Assembly: GCA_963742305.1 (NCBI GenBank)
Contig: CAVULN010000054.1
Span: 1 to 64,000, forward strand
Source: Roseiarcus sp963742305
GTDB taxonomy: Bacteria; Pseudomonadota; Alphaproteobacteria; Rhizobiales; Beijerinckiaceae
Direction of reading: 5' to 3'
DNA length: 64,000 bases
The translations under genes were made by a program, and so were the position numbers. Shown one piece after another: positions 1 through 9,422 of this stretch. The notes under the pieces are model-generated. The model was not told the origin of the DNA and ran no database searches. It worked only from the letters and a program-made list of their open reading frames with translations. Positions within the stretch are counted from its first letter, which is position 1. The number at the start of each line of letters is the position of its first letter.

Positions 1-225
1 GAGGGCTTTCAGCGAATCGGCCGACACCGCCGCGCCGGTCAGGCCGCGCGGATGGCTCTCGGGGAAGGCGCCCTCGAACTTCGGCTGCGGCGCTTCGCCG
101 AAGCCGCGCCGCGGCTCGGCGAGCGCGGGATTGAGCAATTCGGCCAGATGGCCGTCGAGCGGGTTGACGTCGGGCCGCGACGCCTTGCCGCGCGCGGCGC
201 GGGCGGGGCTTTTGGGGGCGGGCAT
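1..225 (-). CDS. N-terminal fragment of an unidentified protein
   Basis: Only the first 75 residues are present; the gene runs off the left edge. It starts at an ATG (complement 223-225) and is rich in Ala, Pro and Arg at the N-terminus, followed by the stretch GFGEAPQPKFEGAFPE. This looks like a disordered extension ahead of a domain that lies outside the window. A similar kind of variable extension precedes the UvrB core in some Hyphomicrobiales, but nothing diagnostic of UvrB is visible, so the product is left open. The 284 bases between this start and the next gene hold no gene that I can support. Confidence 0.4.
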   Translation of the reverse strand, partial: MPAPKSPARAARGKASRPDVNPLDGHLAELLNPALAEPRRGFGEAPQPKFEGAFPESHPRGLTGAAVSADSLKAL

Positions 226-509
226 GGGCCGAATATGGGGGATTCGGCCGCGCGGGGGAAGAGCAAGCGCGCGCTCGAGCGGACACCCCGGACAAGGGCG
301 GGCGCGGCGCGCCGTTTTCGAGTCCTGATCCAGCGATTCCAAGGGGTTGCGGCGCCGTTTCGGTCCGCCCGTCGCCAGGTGGATGGTCTGGGGCTGCGCT
401 GGTCGGCCTGCGCCATCCCCCTTTCGGTGGGCGACCGCCGCCCGGCACAAAACTTACGTAAGCTACGGCGCCAGCCAGTTGCGGTCCGGCCTAGCGTAGG
501 CGGACGCGC

Positions 510-1559
510 CTATTCGGCGAAACGGCGCCGGAACCCGGCCAGGCGGTCTTTCCATCCCGCCGTTTCGAGCACGTCGCGGTTGACGACGGCGCGCGGCGCG
601 CGGCCGCTCATCACGTCAAGGACGGCGCGGACATCGGCGGCGCCGTTGCCGGCGAAGCACTGATCCGTCCAGCAAAGGGCGTGCGGAGCGAGGATCACAT
701 TGTCGAGCTTGAGGATCGGATCGTCGGCGTCGGGCGGCTCCTTCTCCAGGACATCGAGCCCCGCGCCGGCGATCCGGCGATCCTTGAGCGCCTGGGTCAG
801 CGCCTTCTGGTCGACGATCGGTCCCCGCGCGGTGTTGATGAGATAGGCGGTCGGCTTCATCAGCGCGAGGCGCTCGGCGTTGACGAGATGGCGGGTCTGC
901 GGGGTCAGCGGGCAGCTCACGCTGACGAAGTCGGAGCGGCTGAACACCGCGTCGAGATCAACCAGTTCGACTCCAAGCTCGGCCGCGAGCTTCGGGTCCG
1001 CGAACGGATCGTGGGCGATCACCTTCATGTCGAAGGGCTTGATGAGACGGAAGAGCTCGGCCCCGATATTGCCGATCCCGACCGATCCCAGCGTCCGTCC
1101 GACAAGGCCGAGGCCCATGTGCTCGCCCCGTTTGGCGAAACCGGCCGGGCCTTCGCGCGTGAGCCGGTCCTTCACCATCAACTTGCCGCTGAGAGCCAGA
1201 ATGAAGGTGATGATCGAAACCGCGACGGGCCTCCGCACGCCGTCCGGCGCGATGGCGAGCGCGATCCCCGCCCGCGTGCAGGCCTCCACGTCGACCGTGT
1301 CGTAGCCGACGCCGAACCGCGCGACGACAGCGAGCCGTCCGTTCGGGTGGATGCTGTCCTTGGTGAAACGGTGGCCGAGAAGAATCAGCGCGTCGAAATC
1401 CCTGATCTGCCCGGCCTCGATCGGGTTGCGCGGTTCGAGATACGCGAACTCGACATTCGGCGCCCGGCGCAACGGCTCGAGGTCGAAATCGGGATAGACC
1501 GGGGAGCCGTCGGGCTTGCGGAAATCGCCGGAGAGGGCGACCCGAAAGGGCGCGCTCAC
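510..1559 (-). CDS. D-isomer-specific 2-hydroxyacid dehydrogenase
   Basis: NAD(P)-dependent oxidoreductase of the D-2-hydroxyacid dehydrogenase family, 349 residues, expected to interconvert a 2-oxoacid and a 2-hydroxyacid in the cytoplasm. The Rossmann motif GIGNIG is near residue 161. The family catalytic triad is visible as Arg in NTARG (about 245), Glu in LEKEPP (about 274) and His in APHALCW (about 293). It begins with a GTG that overlaps the stop of the upstream aldolase gene (GTGA), which indicates translational coupling. With that aldolase it could reduce glyoxylate or another 2-oxoacid released from a sugar acid. The exact substrate cannot be read from the sequence. Confidence 0.85.
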   Translation of the reverse strand: MSAPFRVALSGDFRKPDGSPVYPDFDLEPLRRAPNVEFAYLEPRNPIEAGQIRDFDALILLGHRFTKDSIHPNGRLAVVARFGVGYDTVDVEACTRAGIALAIAPDGVRRPVAVSIITFILALSGKLMVKDRLTREGPAGFAKRGEHMGLGLVGRTLGSVGIGNIGAELFRLIKPFDMKVIAHDPFADPKLAAELGVELVDLDAVFSRSDFVSVSCPLTPQTRHLVNAERLALMKPTAYLINTARGPIVDQKALTQALKDRRIAGAGLDVLEKEPPDADDPILKLDNVILAPHALCWTDQCFAGNGAADVRAVLDVMSGRAPRAVVNRDVLETAGWKDRLAGFRRRFAE

Positions 1560-2368
1560 CGCTTGCGGCCGGCAGTCTTGGGCTTTCCGGCCGCTGCGCA
1601 GCCTTCGCGCAATCTGTCGATCGCGCCCTTGAGCGCGTCGTGCAGCACCCAGACGTCGCCGGAATAGCAGATGAAATCGAATCCCTGGCCGAAAAGATCG
1701 ATCCCCGTCTCAACCGTCGGGACGAGGCGCCCGAGAGACTTGCCATGAGCCCGCGTCGCCTTCGAGACGCGCGCGATGGCGTCGGTGAAAATCTTCGAGC
1801 CGAAATCGCCCGGGACGCCGAGCGAGACCGAAAGATCGAAATGGCCCACCCAAAGACAGTCGACTCCCGGAAGGGCGGCGATGGCGTCGGCGTTCTCGAC
1901 TCCCTCCGCGGTCTCGATCTGGCAGAAGAACGTGCTGCGTCTGTTCGCCGCGACGAATTTGTCCACGACGGCGCCGGGGCGATACCGGTCGTGGGAGACC
2001 TGAAGCGCGACGCCACGCCCTCCATCGGGCGTGTACTTCATCGACTTCAGGATATGTTGGGCTTCGTTCACGTTGCCGACCATGGGCAGCATGAGGCCCT
2101 CGGCGCCCATGTCCATCGCGCGCGCGATATGGTGATATTCCTTCGACGGAACGCGCACGATGACCGGCAGGTCGGCGGCCTCGAAATAACGGATCGCGCT
2201 CTTGACGGTCTCGAATCCGAATCCGGAATGCTCGAGATCGAACAGAACGAAATCGCATCCCGCCGACTTGAGGATATGCCCGATTCCGGGCGTGGCGAAC
2301 TCCACGATGAAATGGCCGAGCTTCGGACTTTTGCTCCGAGCCATCTCCTTCAGGCCTTGGGCCGCCAT
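1556..2368 (-). CDS. HpcH/HpaI family aldolase (second copy)
   Basis: Class II metal-dependent aldolase of the HpcH/HpaI family, about 270 residues. Family members cleave 2-keto-3-deoxy or 4-hydroxy-2-oxo acids to pyruvate and an aldehyde. The active-site DLEHS motif lies near residue 46, the metal-ligand Glu in QIETAEG near 152 and the second ligand Asp in GHFDLS near 178, where most relatives have GPxDLS. The ATG at 2368 is preferred because a GGAG lies six bases before it; an ATG six bases upstream sits directly on that GGAG. Its stop overlaps the GTG of the hydroxyacid dehydrogenase. It is only a distant paralogue of the aldolase at 5547-6326. Confidence 0.85.
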   Translation of the reverse strand: MAAQGLKEMARSKSPKLGHFIVEFATPGIGHILKSAGCDFVLFDLEHSGFGFETVKSAIRYFEAADLPVIVRVPSKEYHHIARAMDMGAEGLMLPMVGNVNEAQHILKSMKYTPDGGRGVALQVSHDRYRPGAVVDKFVAANRRSTFFCQIETAEGVENADAIAALPGVDCLWVGHFDLSVSLGVPGDFGSKIFTDAIARVSKATRAHGKSLGRLVPTVETGIDLFGQGFDFICYSGDVWVLHDALKGAIDRLREGCAAAGKPKTAGRKR

Positions 2369-2550
2369 GCTCATCTCCGTTGCCTCGCCGTTTCGGGCGC
2401 TCGATCGGCGCCGAGTTCAACACGCGCGAGCGCGGAGGCGTCAAGGTCGACCTCGGACGGGCGCAATCGGGAGCGCTCTATCCGGCGCGGTCCGAGGCCG
2501 TCCAGAGGCGCTTTCGCGCCCCGAAAGCTCTCCGTTCCGGGTCCGCGCCG

Positions 2551-3120
2551 TCAGAAGGGATTCCAGGTCGCCCGCTGGGTGAACTTGAGATAGTTGAGAT
2601 TGACGCCGAGGCGCCAGCCCAGTCCGGTGCGGATGGGAACCACGACGACGCCCTTGGCGCCCAGAGCGGTGAAGCCCAGGCCGCCGACGAAATAGGCGGA
2701 GCCGTCCAGCCCGCCAAAGCGGTCAAAAATCGCCCCCGTGTCCGGCAGATTGTAGACCAGCATCATTGTCCGGTCGCCGTCGGCGCCGGCGTCAAAGCCG
2801 ATCGACGGCCCCTGCCAATAGATCCGCTGATTGCCGGCGTTGCGGGTGAACATCTTGCCTTCGCCGTATCGAAGCCCGCCCACGAAGGCGCCGGAGGCTT
2901 CCTGACCGAGAATATACGCATTGGGCAGGCCCCAGCGGCGGCACGCTTCCTGGACCCCTTGCGCGAGCCCGCGCGAAACGGTGCCAAAGAACCGCTGGCC
3001 GTCGTCGATGACTTCCTCCGGGGCGAATTGCGCGGGCGCGTCGGCTCTCGCGGGCGTCGCAAGGGCGACGGCGCCAGTCGCGGCCAGGGTCAGGAGCTCT
3101 CGGCGCGACATCGTTCTCAT
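2551..3120 (-). CDS. eipA: DUF1134 envelope protein, EipA-like
   Basis: Exported protein of the DUF1134 family, 189 residues. The family member EipA of Brucella is needed for cell-envelope integrity. An N-terminal signal peptide is visible (MRTMSRRELLTLAATGAVAL, cleavage probably after ATPARA), with an RR pair that could allow Tat export. The mature part is Gly-rich, including YFVGGLGFTALGAKGVVVVP, which is typical of the family. The ATG at 3120 is chosen because AAGGA lies seven bases upstream; a longer reading frame to 3219 has no such site and would bury the signal peptide. It sits between catabolic genes but has its own 176-base and 196-base flanks, so it is probably independent of them. 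Confidence 0.75.
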   Translation of the reverse strand: MRTMSRRELLTLAATGAVALATPARADAPAQFAPEEVIDDGQRFFGTVSRGLAQGVQEACRRWGLPNAYILGQEASGAFVGGLRYGEGKMFTRNAGNQRIYWQGPSIGFDAGADGDRTMMLVYNLPDTGAIFDRFGGLDGSAYFVGGLGFTALGAKGVVVVPIRTGLGWRLGVNLNYLKFTQRATWNPF

Positions 3121-3316
3121 TGTCACATCCTTCGAGGCGGGCGAGGCTGGGGCGCCCCGGGCGTTCGGGGTCAGTCGCTTGGCCCGCGGCGGCGCAGCGG
3201 AGCGCTGACGGATGGTCAATCATCGCCGAGTAGGGTTGACAGAAAATTAACGCATGCCGGTCCGCCTGCCGGCCGTCGCCGGAAGCGGTCTCGCGGGACG
3301 GATGCCGGGACGCGCC

Positions 3317-3676
3317 CTAGCGATCCAGGACCTGGTAGATGCGATTGTTGCTGAGGTTGACGATCACGCGGCGGCCGTTGACGATCGCCTTCCCGTAGCC
3401 GGGCCGATCCGGGATCGGGGCGGGAGTGACGTCGTTCGGCAGGATCTGGTCACGGGTCGGCTCTCCGGAGATCGTGACGCGAGGACCGGTGCCGATGGGG
3501 CCGGAATCCGGCGCGGACAGCGTCGACTTGCCGACGGTTTTCGCGGGCGGGGTCAAACCGGGAGGGTTGTAGACGCCGCGCAGCGTCTGATCCTGGGCGA
3601 AGCCGCAAGATCCCATGGCCAACAGGAAGGCAAGGGAAAGAACGAGCGCGCGCAATGAAGCTCTCCGCTGCGCCAC
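3317..3676 (-). CDS. small secreted protein of unknown function
   Basis: A 119-residue protein with a clear signal peptide (LRALVLSLAFLLAMGSCGFA, cleavage probably before QDQT), so periplasmic or secreted. The mature part is short, Pro- and Gly-rich and ends in a conserved-looking segment, GKAIVNGRRVIVNLSNNRIY, that resembles a small beta motif seen at the ends of rhizobial exported proteins. I do not recognise a named domain. It lies between the ThDP enzyme and the EipA-like gene on the same strand, with a 116-base gap from the upstream gene. Confidence 0.6.
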   Translation of the reverse strand: MAQRRASLRALVLSLAFLLAMGSCGFAQDQTLRGVYNPPGLTPPAKTVGKSTLSAPDSGPIGTGPRVTISGEPTRDQILPNDVTPAPIPDRPGYGKAIVNGRRVIVNLSNNRIYQVLDR

Positions 3677-3792
3677 CCTCCGGCCGGCCGCGCGGCGATC
3701 CGCGCCCAGGACCGAGGGAAGACCCTGCCCTCGGTTCTAGCAGAGGGCCGCGAGGAAAGCCAGAAATCGGCGCGTCGGGGAATACGGCCCCA

Positions 3793-5504
3793 TCAGGGAT
3801 CGGAGAGCCACACGTCGAGAACCGCCGAGCGGCTCTCCTCGATCACGGCCCTCAAACCGTCGGCGATCGCCGCCTCGACATCCTCCGCGCGCTTGACGAT
3901 TCGGGCGAAAGCGCCGCCGGCCGCCGCCGCGATGCCGGAATAGTCCGGCGGCGGATCGAAGCTCAGGTCCAAATCCCTGGCGCGGCTGGCGAAGCCGTCC
4001 GGATGGACGGCGAGCGCCGAGAATTCGGCGCCTTCCAGCCGCGGTTGTTGTAGACGATCTGCAGGAACGGCGTGCGGTAGCGGCGCGCCATCCAGTGCAC
4101 GGTGGATGGCTGCGAGAACATATAAGAGCCGTCGCCGGTGAGGGCGACGATCGTCTTGTCCGGCGCGGCCAGTTTCATGCCGATCGCCGCGCCGCCGGTC
4201 CAGCCGAGCGACCCGCCGCCGCTCGCGAACATCGTCCCCGGCTTTTCGCGCGCCATGTGGTCCGAGATCGCCGGATAGTTGGTGATGCCCTCGTTGAGCG
4301 CGATCGCGTCGGGCCCGACAGCCCGGCGCACGCAGGCGGTCAGATATTCCGGCGTTATGACGTCGGCCTTGGGCGCCTCGAGACGCGCGAGTTCCGCTCT
4401 GCGCGCTTCGCTCCGCTTAGCGTAGTGGCGGCGCCGGCGCGCGGCGGCGGCCTCATCGATGTCGATGCGATCGAGGCGGGCGTTCAGCTGCGCAAACGCG
4501 GTCGCGGCGTCGGCCCGATAGCAGTGCCGGGCCCCGATCGACCAGAGCGGCGTCGATTCTTTCAGCGGATCGACGTCGATGATGGCGATCTCGGCCTTTT
4601 CGCTCGGCCTGCTGACCGTGGGAATCCACGGCACGTCGCTGTCCACGACCAGAATGAAATCGGCTTCCTTGAGAGCGCGATTCTGGAAGGGATGGTTCCA
4701 GTGACTGCCCTGATAGAGCGGATCGTTGTGCGGAAAGTTGACGTAGCTCGGCACCGATTCGAGCACGCCCACGCCAAGCCGGCCGCAGAAGCGGACCAAT
4801 TCGGCGAAGGCCGCGGGATTGCGGCCGAGATAAGAGGTGACGATGAGCGGCCGCGCGGCCTTCTGAATGGAATCGACGAGGCCCTCGACGGCGGCTTCGG
4901 GAAGCGGCGCCGCCGCGATCGGCGCCCAGCCGGCGGGGTCGATCGGGACCCGCCCGGTTTCCGCTTCCATCACTTCCCGGGCGCCGACGAGATAGACCGG
5001 CCCCCTGGGATCGCTCCGCGCGATCTGTAGCGAGCGATGCACGATCTGCTTGACGTTGTGCGGACTGCGCAGCTCGTTGTCGTATTTCATGTACCCACGG
5101 ACGATGCCCCGCTGATCGGGGACGTCCTGGATCCACTGGATGAATTCGTTGCGGCTCCCGGTCGCTTCGCCTTCCTGGGTGGCCGGCGAGAGACCGGCGA
5201 AGACGAAGACGGGAATGCGCGCGCGCGCGGCGTTGTGGACCGCTCCGCCCAGCGACTGGGTGCCGCAATCGACATGCACGACGACCGCCTGGGCGCGTCC
5301 GGTCAGTTGCGCGTAGCCGTGCGCGCAGGTCATCGCGACCATTTCATTGGGACAGGTCACGATTGCGGGGATCGGGCGGCCTGAAGAGCGCGCTTCCGCG
5401 ATCGCTTCGATGAGCGCCGGATGATCGCTGCCGAAATTGGCGAAGATAGTGGAGACGCCGGCTTCCTGAAGCGCCTCGAGCATCGCCGCGCTCGCGGTAT
5501 ACAT
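3793..5504 (-). CDS. ThDP-dependent decarboxylase/acetolactate synthase-like enzyme, one-base frameshift
   Basis: Thiamine-diphosphate enzyme of the acetolactate synthase/benzoylformate decarboxylase superfamily. The activating Glu is in CPNEMVA (about residue 54). The ThDP/Mg motif begins at GDGSY (about 457) and ends at YNNRGW about 30 residues later. The open frame breaks just after YNNRGWKAP near 4036. Adding one base continues the protein through EFSALAVHPDGFASRARDL to a stop at 3793-3795, giving about 570 residues, the usual family length. Forty-two bases separate it from the upstream aldolase, so it probably ends the main catabolic operon. Substrate is unknown; a 2-oxoacid such as an arylglyoxylate is one possibility. 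Confidence 0.75.
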
Positions 5505-5546
5505 TCGGTCAGTTCCTCTTTTGCGCGTCGCGCGAGGGGCGCGCGC

Positions 5547-6326
5547 TCACCGGCCGGCGTTCTGACCCTTGAATTTCGCCGCGAGCTGATCGGCGCCCCT
5601 TGCCAGGAGCCCGATATCGGAGCCCACGGCGGCGAAGAGGCACCCAAGTTCGATATAGCGCTGGGCGAGTTCCGCGTCCCCGGTCAGGATTCCGGGCGCT
5701 GAGCCCGCATCCCTGATCCGCCCGATCATGCCCTCGATGATCTTGATGACGTCGGGATGGTTCGGCTGGCCGAGGAACCCAAGCGCGGCGGAAAGATCGC
5801 CCGGGCCGACGAACACGCCGTCCACGCCTTCGACGCTTGCGATGCTTTCCAGATTCTCAAGCCCGCGCTTCGTCTCGACCTGGACAAGAAGACAGATCTC
5901 GGCGTTGGCCGCGGCGTGGTATCCCTTGATCCGCCCATAGCGCGACGCGCGAGCCTGCCCCGCGAAGCCGCGAAACCCCTCCGGCGGATAGCGCGTCGCC
6001 ATGACCGCGCGGCGGGCTTCCTCCTCCGTCTCGACGTAGGGGATCAGCAGCGACTGGGCGCCGACGTCGAGCAGGCGCTTGATGATGACGGCGTCGTTCC
6101 AGGCTGGCCGGACCACGGCATGCGCCGTTCCGCCGCTCATCGCCTGAAGCTCGGCGAGCACCATCGGCAGTTCGTTCGGCGCGTGCTCGGTGTCGAGCAG
6201 AATCCAGTCGAACCCGGCGTCGGCGAGGATTTCGGCCGCGATCGGGCTCGACAGGCTGTGCCAGATTCCGACCTGCAACCGGCCGGATTTCAGCGCCTGC
6301 TTGAAAGGATTGTGGAGACGGTCCAT
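5547..6326 (-). CDS. HpcH/HpaI family aldolase (first copy)
   Basis: Class II pyruvate-dependent aldolase, 259 residues, similar to 4-hydroxy-2-oxoheptanedioate and 2-keto-3-deoxy-sugar-acid aldolases. The LLDTEHAP motif carries the catalytic His near residue 45. The metal ligands are Glu in QVETKRG and Asp in VGPGDLSAALG, which is the canonical form, unlike the copy at 1556-2368. The start at 6326 gives the usual N-terminus (MDRLHNPFKQALKSG). It lies 17 bases after the IlvD-type dehydratase, a pairing expected for a dehydratase that makes a 2-keto-3-deoxy acid and an aldolase that cleaves it. Confidence 0.85.
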   Translation of the reverse strand: MDRLHNPFKQALKSGRLQVGIWHSLSSPIAAEILADAGFDWILLDTEHAPNELPMVLAELQAMSGGTAHAVVRPAWNDAVIIKRLLDVGAQSLLIPYVETEEEARRAVMATRYPPEGFRGFAGQARASRYGRIKGYHAAANAEICLLVQVETKRGLENLESIASVEGVDGVFVGPGDLSAALGFLGQPNHPDVIKIIEGMIGRIRDAGSAPGILTGDAELAQRYIELGCLFAAVGSDIGLLARGADQLAAKFKGQNAGR

Positions 6327-6343
6327 CGCATTCGGCCTCAGAT

Positions 6344-8074
6344 TTAATGGATTTCGGGGTCCGGCGTCGGGGCGCCGCGCTCGAGGAAGTCGAAGTCGCA
6401 CCCCTCGTTCGCCTGGCTCACATGTTCCGAGAACAGACGCCCGTAGCCGCGCGCGTAGCGGGGCGGGGGCTGCTGCCAGGCCGCGCGGCGCTTCGCGAGC
6501 TCGTCGTCACTCACATGCAGGCTCAGGCGGCGGGCGGGAATGTCGAGCTCGATCACGTCGCCGTCGCGCACCAGCGCCAGCGGGCCGCCGACGAACGATT
6601 CGGGGGCGACATGCAGGACGCAGGCGCCGTAGCTGGTGCCGCTCATGCGCGCGTCGGAGACGCGAACCATGTCGCGCACGCCCTTGGCCAGCACCTTTTT
6701 CGGGATCGGCAATTGGCCCCATTCCGGCATGCCCGGCGCCCCGATCGGCCCCGCGTTCTGAAGCACCAGGACAGAATTCTCATCGACATCGAGGTCGGGA
6801 TCGTCGATGCGCGCCGCCATGTCGTTGTAGTCCTGGAACACGACCGCCTTGCCCGCGTGCTTGTGCAGGCGCGATTCGGCGGCGGGCGGCTTGATGATCG
6901 CGCCGTCCGGAGCAAGATTGCCGCGCAGCACCGCGAGACTGTCGGAGGCGACGAGGGGATTGTTCAAAGGCCGAATGACGTCTTCGTTGTAGATTTTCGC
7001 CCGCTCGACATTGGCGCCGATCGTCGCCCCGTTGACCGTGCGCGCGCCCGTTTTCAGCCTGCCTCCGAGCGCGAGCTGCTTGAGCACCGCCGGCAGGCCG
7101 CCGGCGTAGAAGAAATCCTCCATGAGATAGGCGCCCGAAGGACGGATGTTGGCGAGCAGCGGCGTTTCGCGCGCGATTCTGTCGAACGCCTCCATGTCGA
7201 GCTTCAAGCCCGCACGGCGCGCGAGCGCGATCAGATGCACGATGGCATTGGTCGAGCCGCCGATCGCAAGGACCGCGGACACGGAATTGTGGATCGAATC
7301 TTCGGTGATCAGGTCGGAGGGCTTGAGATCCTCCCACACCATGTCGACGATGCGCCTGCCGGTCAGCGCCGCCATCACCGCATGGCGCGAGTCGCCGCAG
7401 GGATCGAGGCCGCGCCCGGCAGCGTCATGCCGAGCGCCTCGGCGGCGCTGGTCATCGTCGAGGCGGTCCCCATCGTCATGCAGTGGCCGGGAGAGCGCGC
7501 GATGCCGTGCTCGATCTCCTCCCAGTCGCTTTCGGTGATCGTGCCGGCGCGCAGCTCAGCCCAGTATTTCCAGACGTCGCTGCCCGATCCCAGCGCCGCG
7601 CCCCGCCACGAGCCGCGCAGCATCGGGCCGGCAGGCATGAAGATCGCCGGGAGGTTCATCGAGATCGCGCCCATGAGCAGCGCGGGCGTGGTCTTGTCGC
7701 AGCCGCCCATCAGCACAGCGCCGTCGGCCGGATAGGAGCGCAAGGCTTCCTCCGCCTCCATCGCGAGGAAGTTGCGGTACATCATCGTCGTCGGCTTCTG
7801 GAACGGCTCGGACAATGTCATCGCCGGCAGTTCGACCGGAAAGCCGCCGGCCTCCCAAACGCCGCGCTTCACTTCCTCGACCCGCTGCTTGAAATGGGTG
7901 TGGCAGGCGTTGATGTCGCTCCAGGTGTTGAGGATCGCCGATCACCGGCTTGCCGGCGTAATCGGAGCGGTCGTAGCCCATCTGCGCGGTGCGCGAGCGA
8001 TGGCCGAAGGCGCGCAGATCGTTCACTCCGTACCAGCGATGGCTGCGAAGCTCTTCCGGACGCTTGCGCGGCAT
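6344..8074 (-). CDS. IlvD/Edd family dehydratase, two compensating frameshifts
   Basis: Iron-sulfur dehydratase of the IlvD/Edd family (dihydroxyacid or aldonate dehydratase), 576 residues once two shifts are repaired. An extra base near 7938 interrupts GKPVIG-ILNTWSDINACHTH, and a missing base near 7395 interrupts GAASIPAADSRHAVMAALTG. The two cancel, so the total span is an exact multiple of three. Cluster and active-site cysteines are visible in INACHTHF, GGCDKTTPA and GHCMTMGTASTM. The C-terminal part has the Ser-containing SGTSYGA segment. Position between a TRAP transporter and an HpcH aldolase favours an aldonate (for example arabonate-type) dehydratase over branched-chain amino acid synthesis. 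Confidence 0.8.
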
Positions 8075-8113
8075 TGTGAATATGTCCTTTCTCGGGTTCG
8101 GCTCGAACTGATC

Positions 8114-9412
8114 TTACATCAGGCTTGGCAGATAGAGAGCAATCGAGGGAAACGCGATCAGGATGACGAGGCGCAGCATGTCGGTGACGATGAACGGCAG
8201 CACGCCCTTGAAGATGGTGGCGAAGCTGATGTCCTTGACCGCGGTCTTGATGACGAACACGTTCATGCCGACCGGCGGATGGATGAGGCCGAGCTCGACC
8301 GTCATGACGATGATGATGCCGAACCAGATCGGATCGAAGCCGAGCGCCGTCACGACCGGGAAGACGATCGGCACGGTCAGGATGATCATCGCCATCGCGT
8401 CCATGAGACAGCCGAGCGCGAGATACATGAGCATGATGAGCGCCAGTACGCCGTAGCGGCCGACGCCAAGACCGGTCATGAATTCGGTCAGCCTTTGCGG
8501 GACCTCGGTGACGGTGAGGAAATAGCCGAACAGGAGCGCGCCGATCAGAACGGTGAACACGGCGGCCGCGGTGCGCGTCGCCTGCAAGAGCGCGGCGAGC
8601 ACGCCGGCGGGCTTGAGCTTTCCCCGCGCGACCGAGATCAGGAACGCGCCGGAGGCGCCGACCCCGCCAGCCTCGGTCGGCGTGAACAGGCCGCCGTATA
8701 GTCCGCCGATCACGAACAAAAACAGCGCAAGCGAGGCCCAGACGTCGCGGAGCGACCGGAGGCGCTCGCTCCACCCGCTGGGCGGGCCCGCCGGCAGGAA
8801 GCCTGGCCTGAGGAGACCGATGGCGGCGATCGTCATCATGTACATCGAGACCGCGAGCAGGCCCGGAAGGATTCCGGCGATGAACAGTTTGCCGATGTCC
8901 TGCTGGGTGATGAGGCCGTAGACGGCCAGCACCGTCGAGGGCGGAAAGATAGCGCCGAGCGTGCCGCCGGCCGCGATCACCCCCGCGGCGAAGGATTGCG
9001 GATAGTCGTACCGCCGCATCTCGGGATAGGCGACGGTGGCGAAGGTTGCGGCGGTGGCGACCGACGAGCCGCTGATCGCGGCGAAGCCGGCGCAGGCCGC
9101 GATCGTCGCCAGACCCAGCCCGCCGCGCCGATGCCCGATGAAGTTGTTGGCCGCCCGGAACAGTTCGCGGCTCATGCCGGAGGCCGAGACGAAGGCGCCC
9201 ATCAAGAGGAACATCGGGATGACGCCGAACGTGTAGTCGGTGACCGTGCGCATCGAGGTCTGGCCGACCATTTTCAGCGCCGGTTCGAGACCAACGATCG
9301 ACGCATAGCCGGTCACGCCGACCAGCCCCATCGCCATTCCGACAGGAACGCGGAGCAGAATCAGGCCGAACAGCGCGACGAAGCCGAGCGCGGCCGCCGC
9401 ATCGGAACTCAT
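8114..9412 (-). CDS. dctM: TRAP transporter large membrane subunit DctM
   Basis: Large permease of a tripartite ATP-independent periplasmic transporter, 432 residues with roughly a dozen hydrophobic segments. It provides the sodium- or proton-driven translocation channel of the inner membrane. Typical DctM features are visible: an N-terminal LGFVALFGLILLRVPVGMAM, the GGTLGAIFPPSTVLAVYG segment and the C-terminal HPPVGMNVFV motif. It follows the small subunit gene by ten bases and precedes the IlvD gene by 39, so transporter and catabolic enzymes are probably co-transcribed. Confidence 0.92.
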   Translation of the reverse strand: MSSDAAAALGFVALFGLILLRVPVGMAMGLVGVTGYASIVGLEPALKMVGQTSMRTVTDYTFGVIPMFLLMGAFVSASGMSRELFRAANNFIGHRRGGLGLATIAACAGFAAISGSSVATAATFATVAYPEMRRYDYPQSFAAGVIAAGGTLGAIFPPSTVLAVYGLITQQDIGKLFIAGILPGLLAVSMYMMTIAAIGLLRPGFLPAGPPSGWSERLRSLRDVWASLALFLFVIGGLYGGLFTPTEAGGVGASGAFLISVARGKLKPAGVLAALLQATRTAAAVFTVLIGALLFGYFLTVTEVPQRLTEFMTGLGVGRYGVLALIMLMYLALGCLMDAMAMIILTVPIVFPVVTALGFDPIWFGIIIVMTVELGLIHPPVGMNVFVIKTAVKDISFATIFKGVLPFIVTDMLRLVILIAFPSIALYLPSLM

Positions 9413-9422
9413 CGCCCTGGCC

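Noticed and set aside
3655..4053. Plus-strand frame overlapping the end of the ThDP enzyme
   Set aside because: The minus strand continues the enzyme through this region once one base is added, so the plus frame is a shadow.
6347..7735. Long plus-strand open frame opposite the IlvD gene
   Set aside because: It is antisense to a clearly recognisable dehydratase. Such long antisense frames are expected at this GC content, and it has no family features.
7375..8074. Treating the IlvD segments as separate proteins or a decayed gene
   Set aside because: Both junctions are one-base shifts that cancel, and all catalytic motifs are intact across them.
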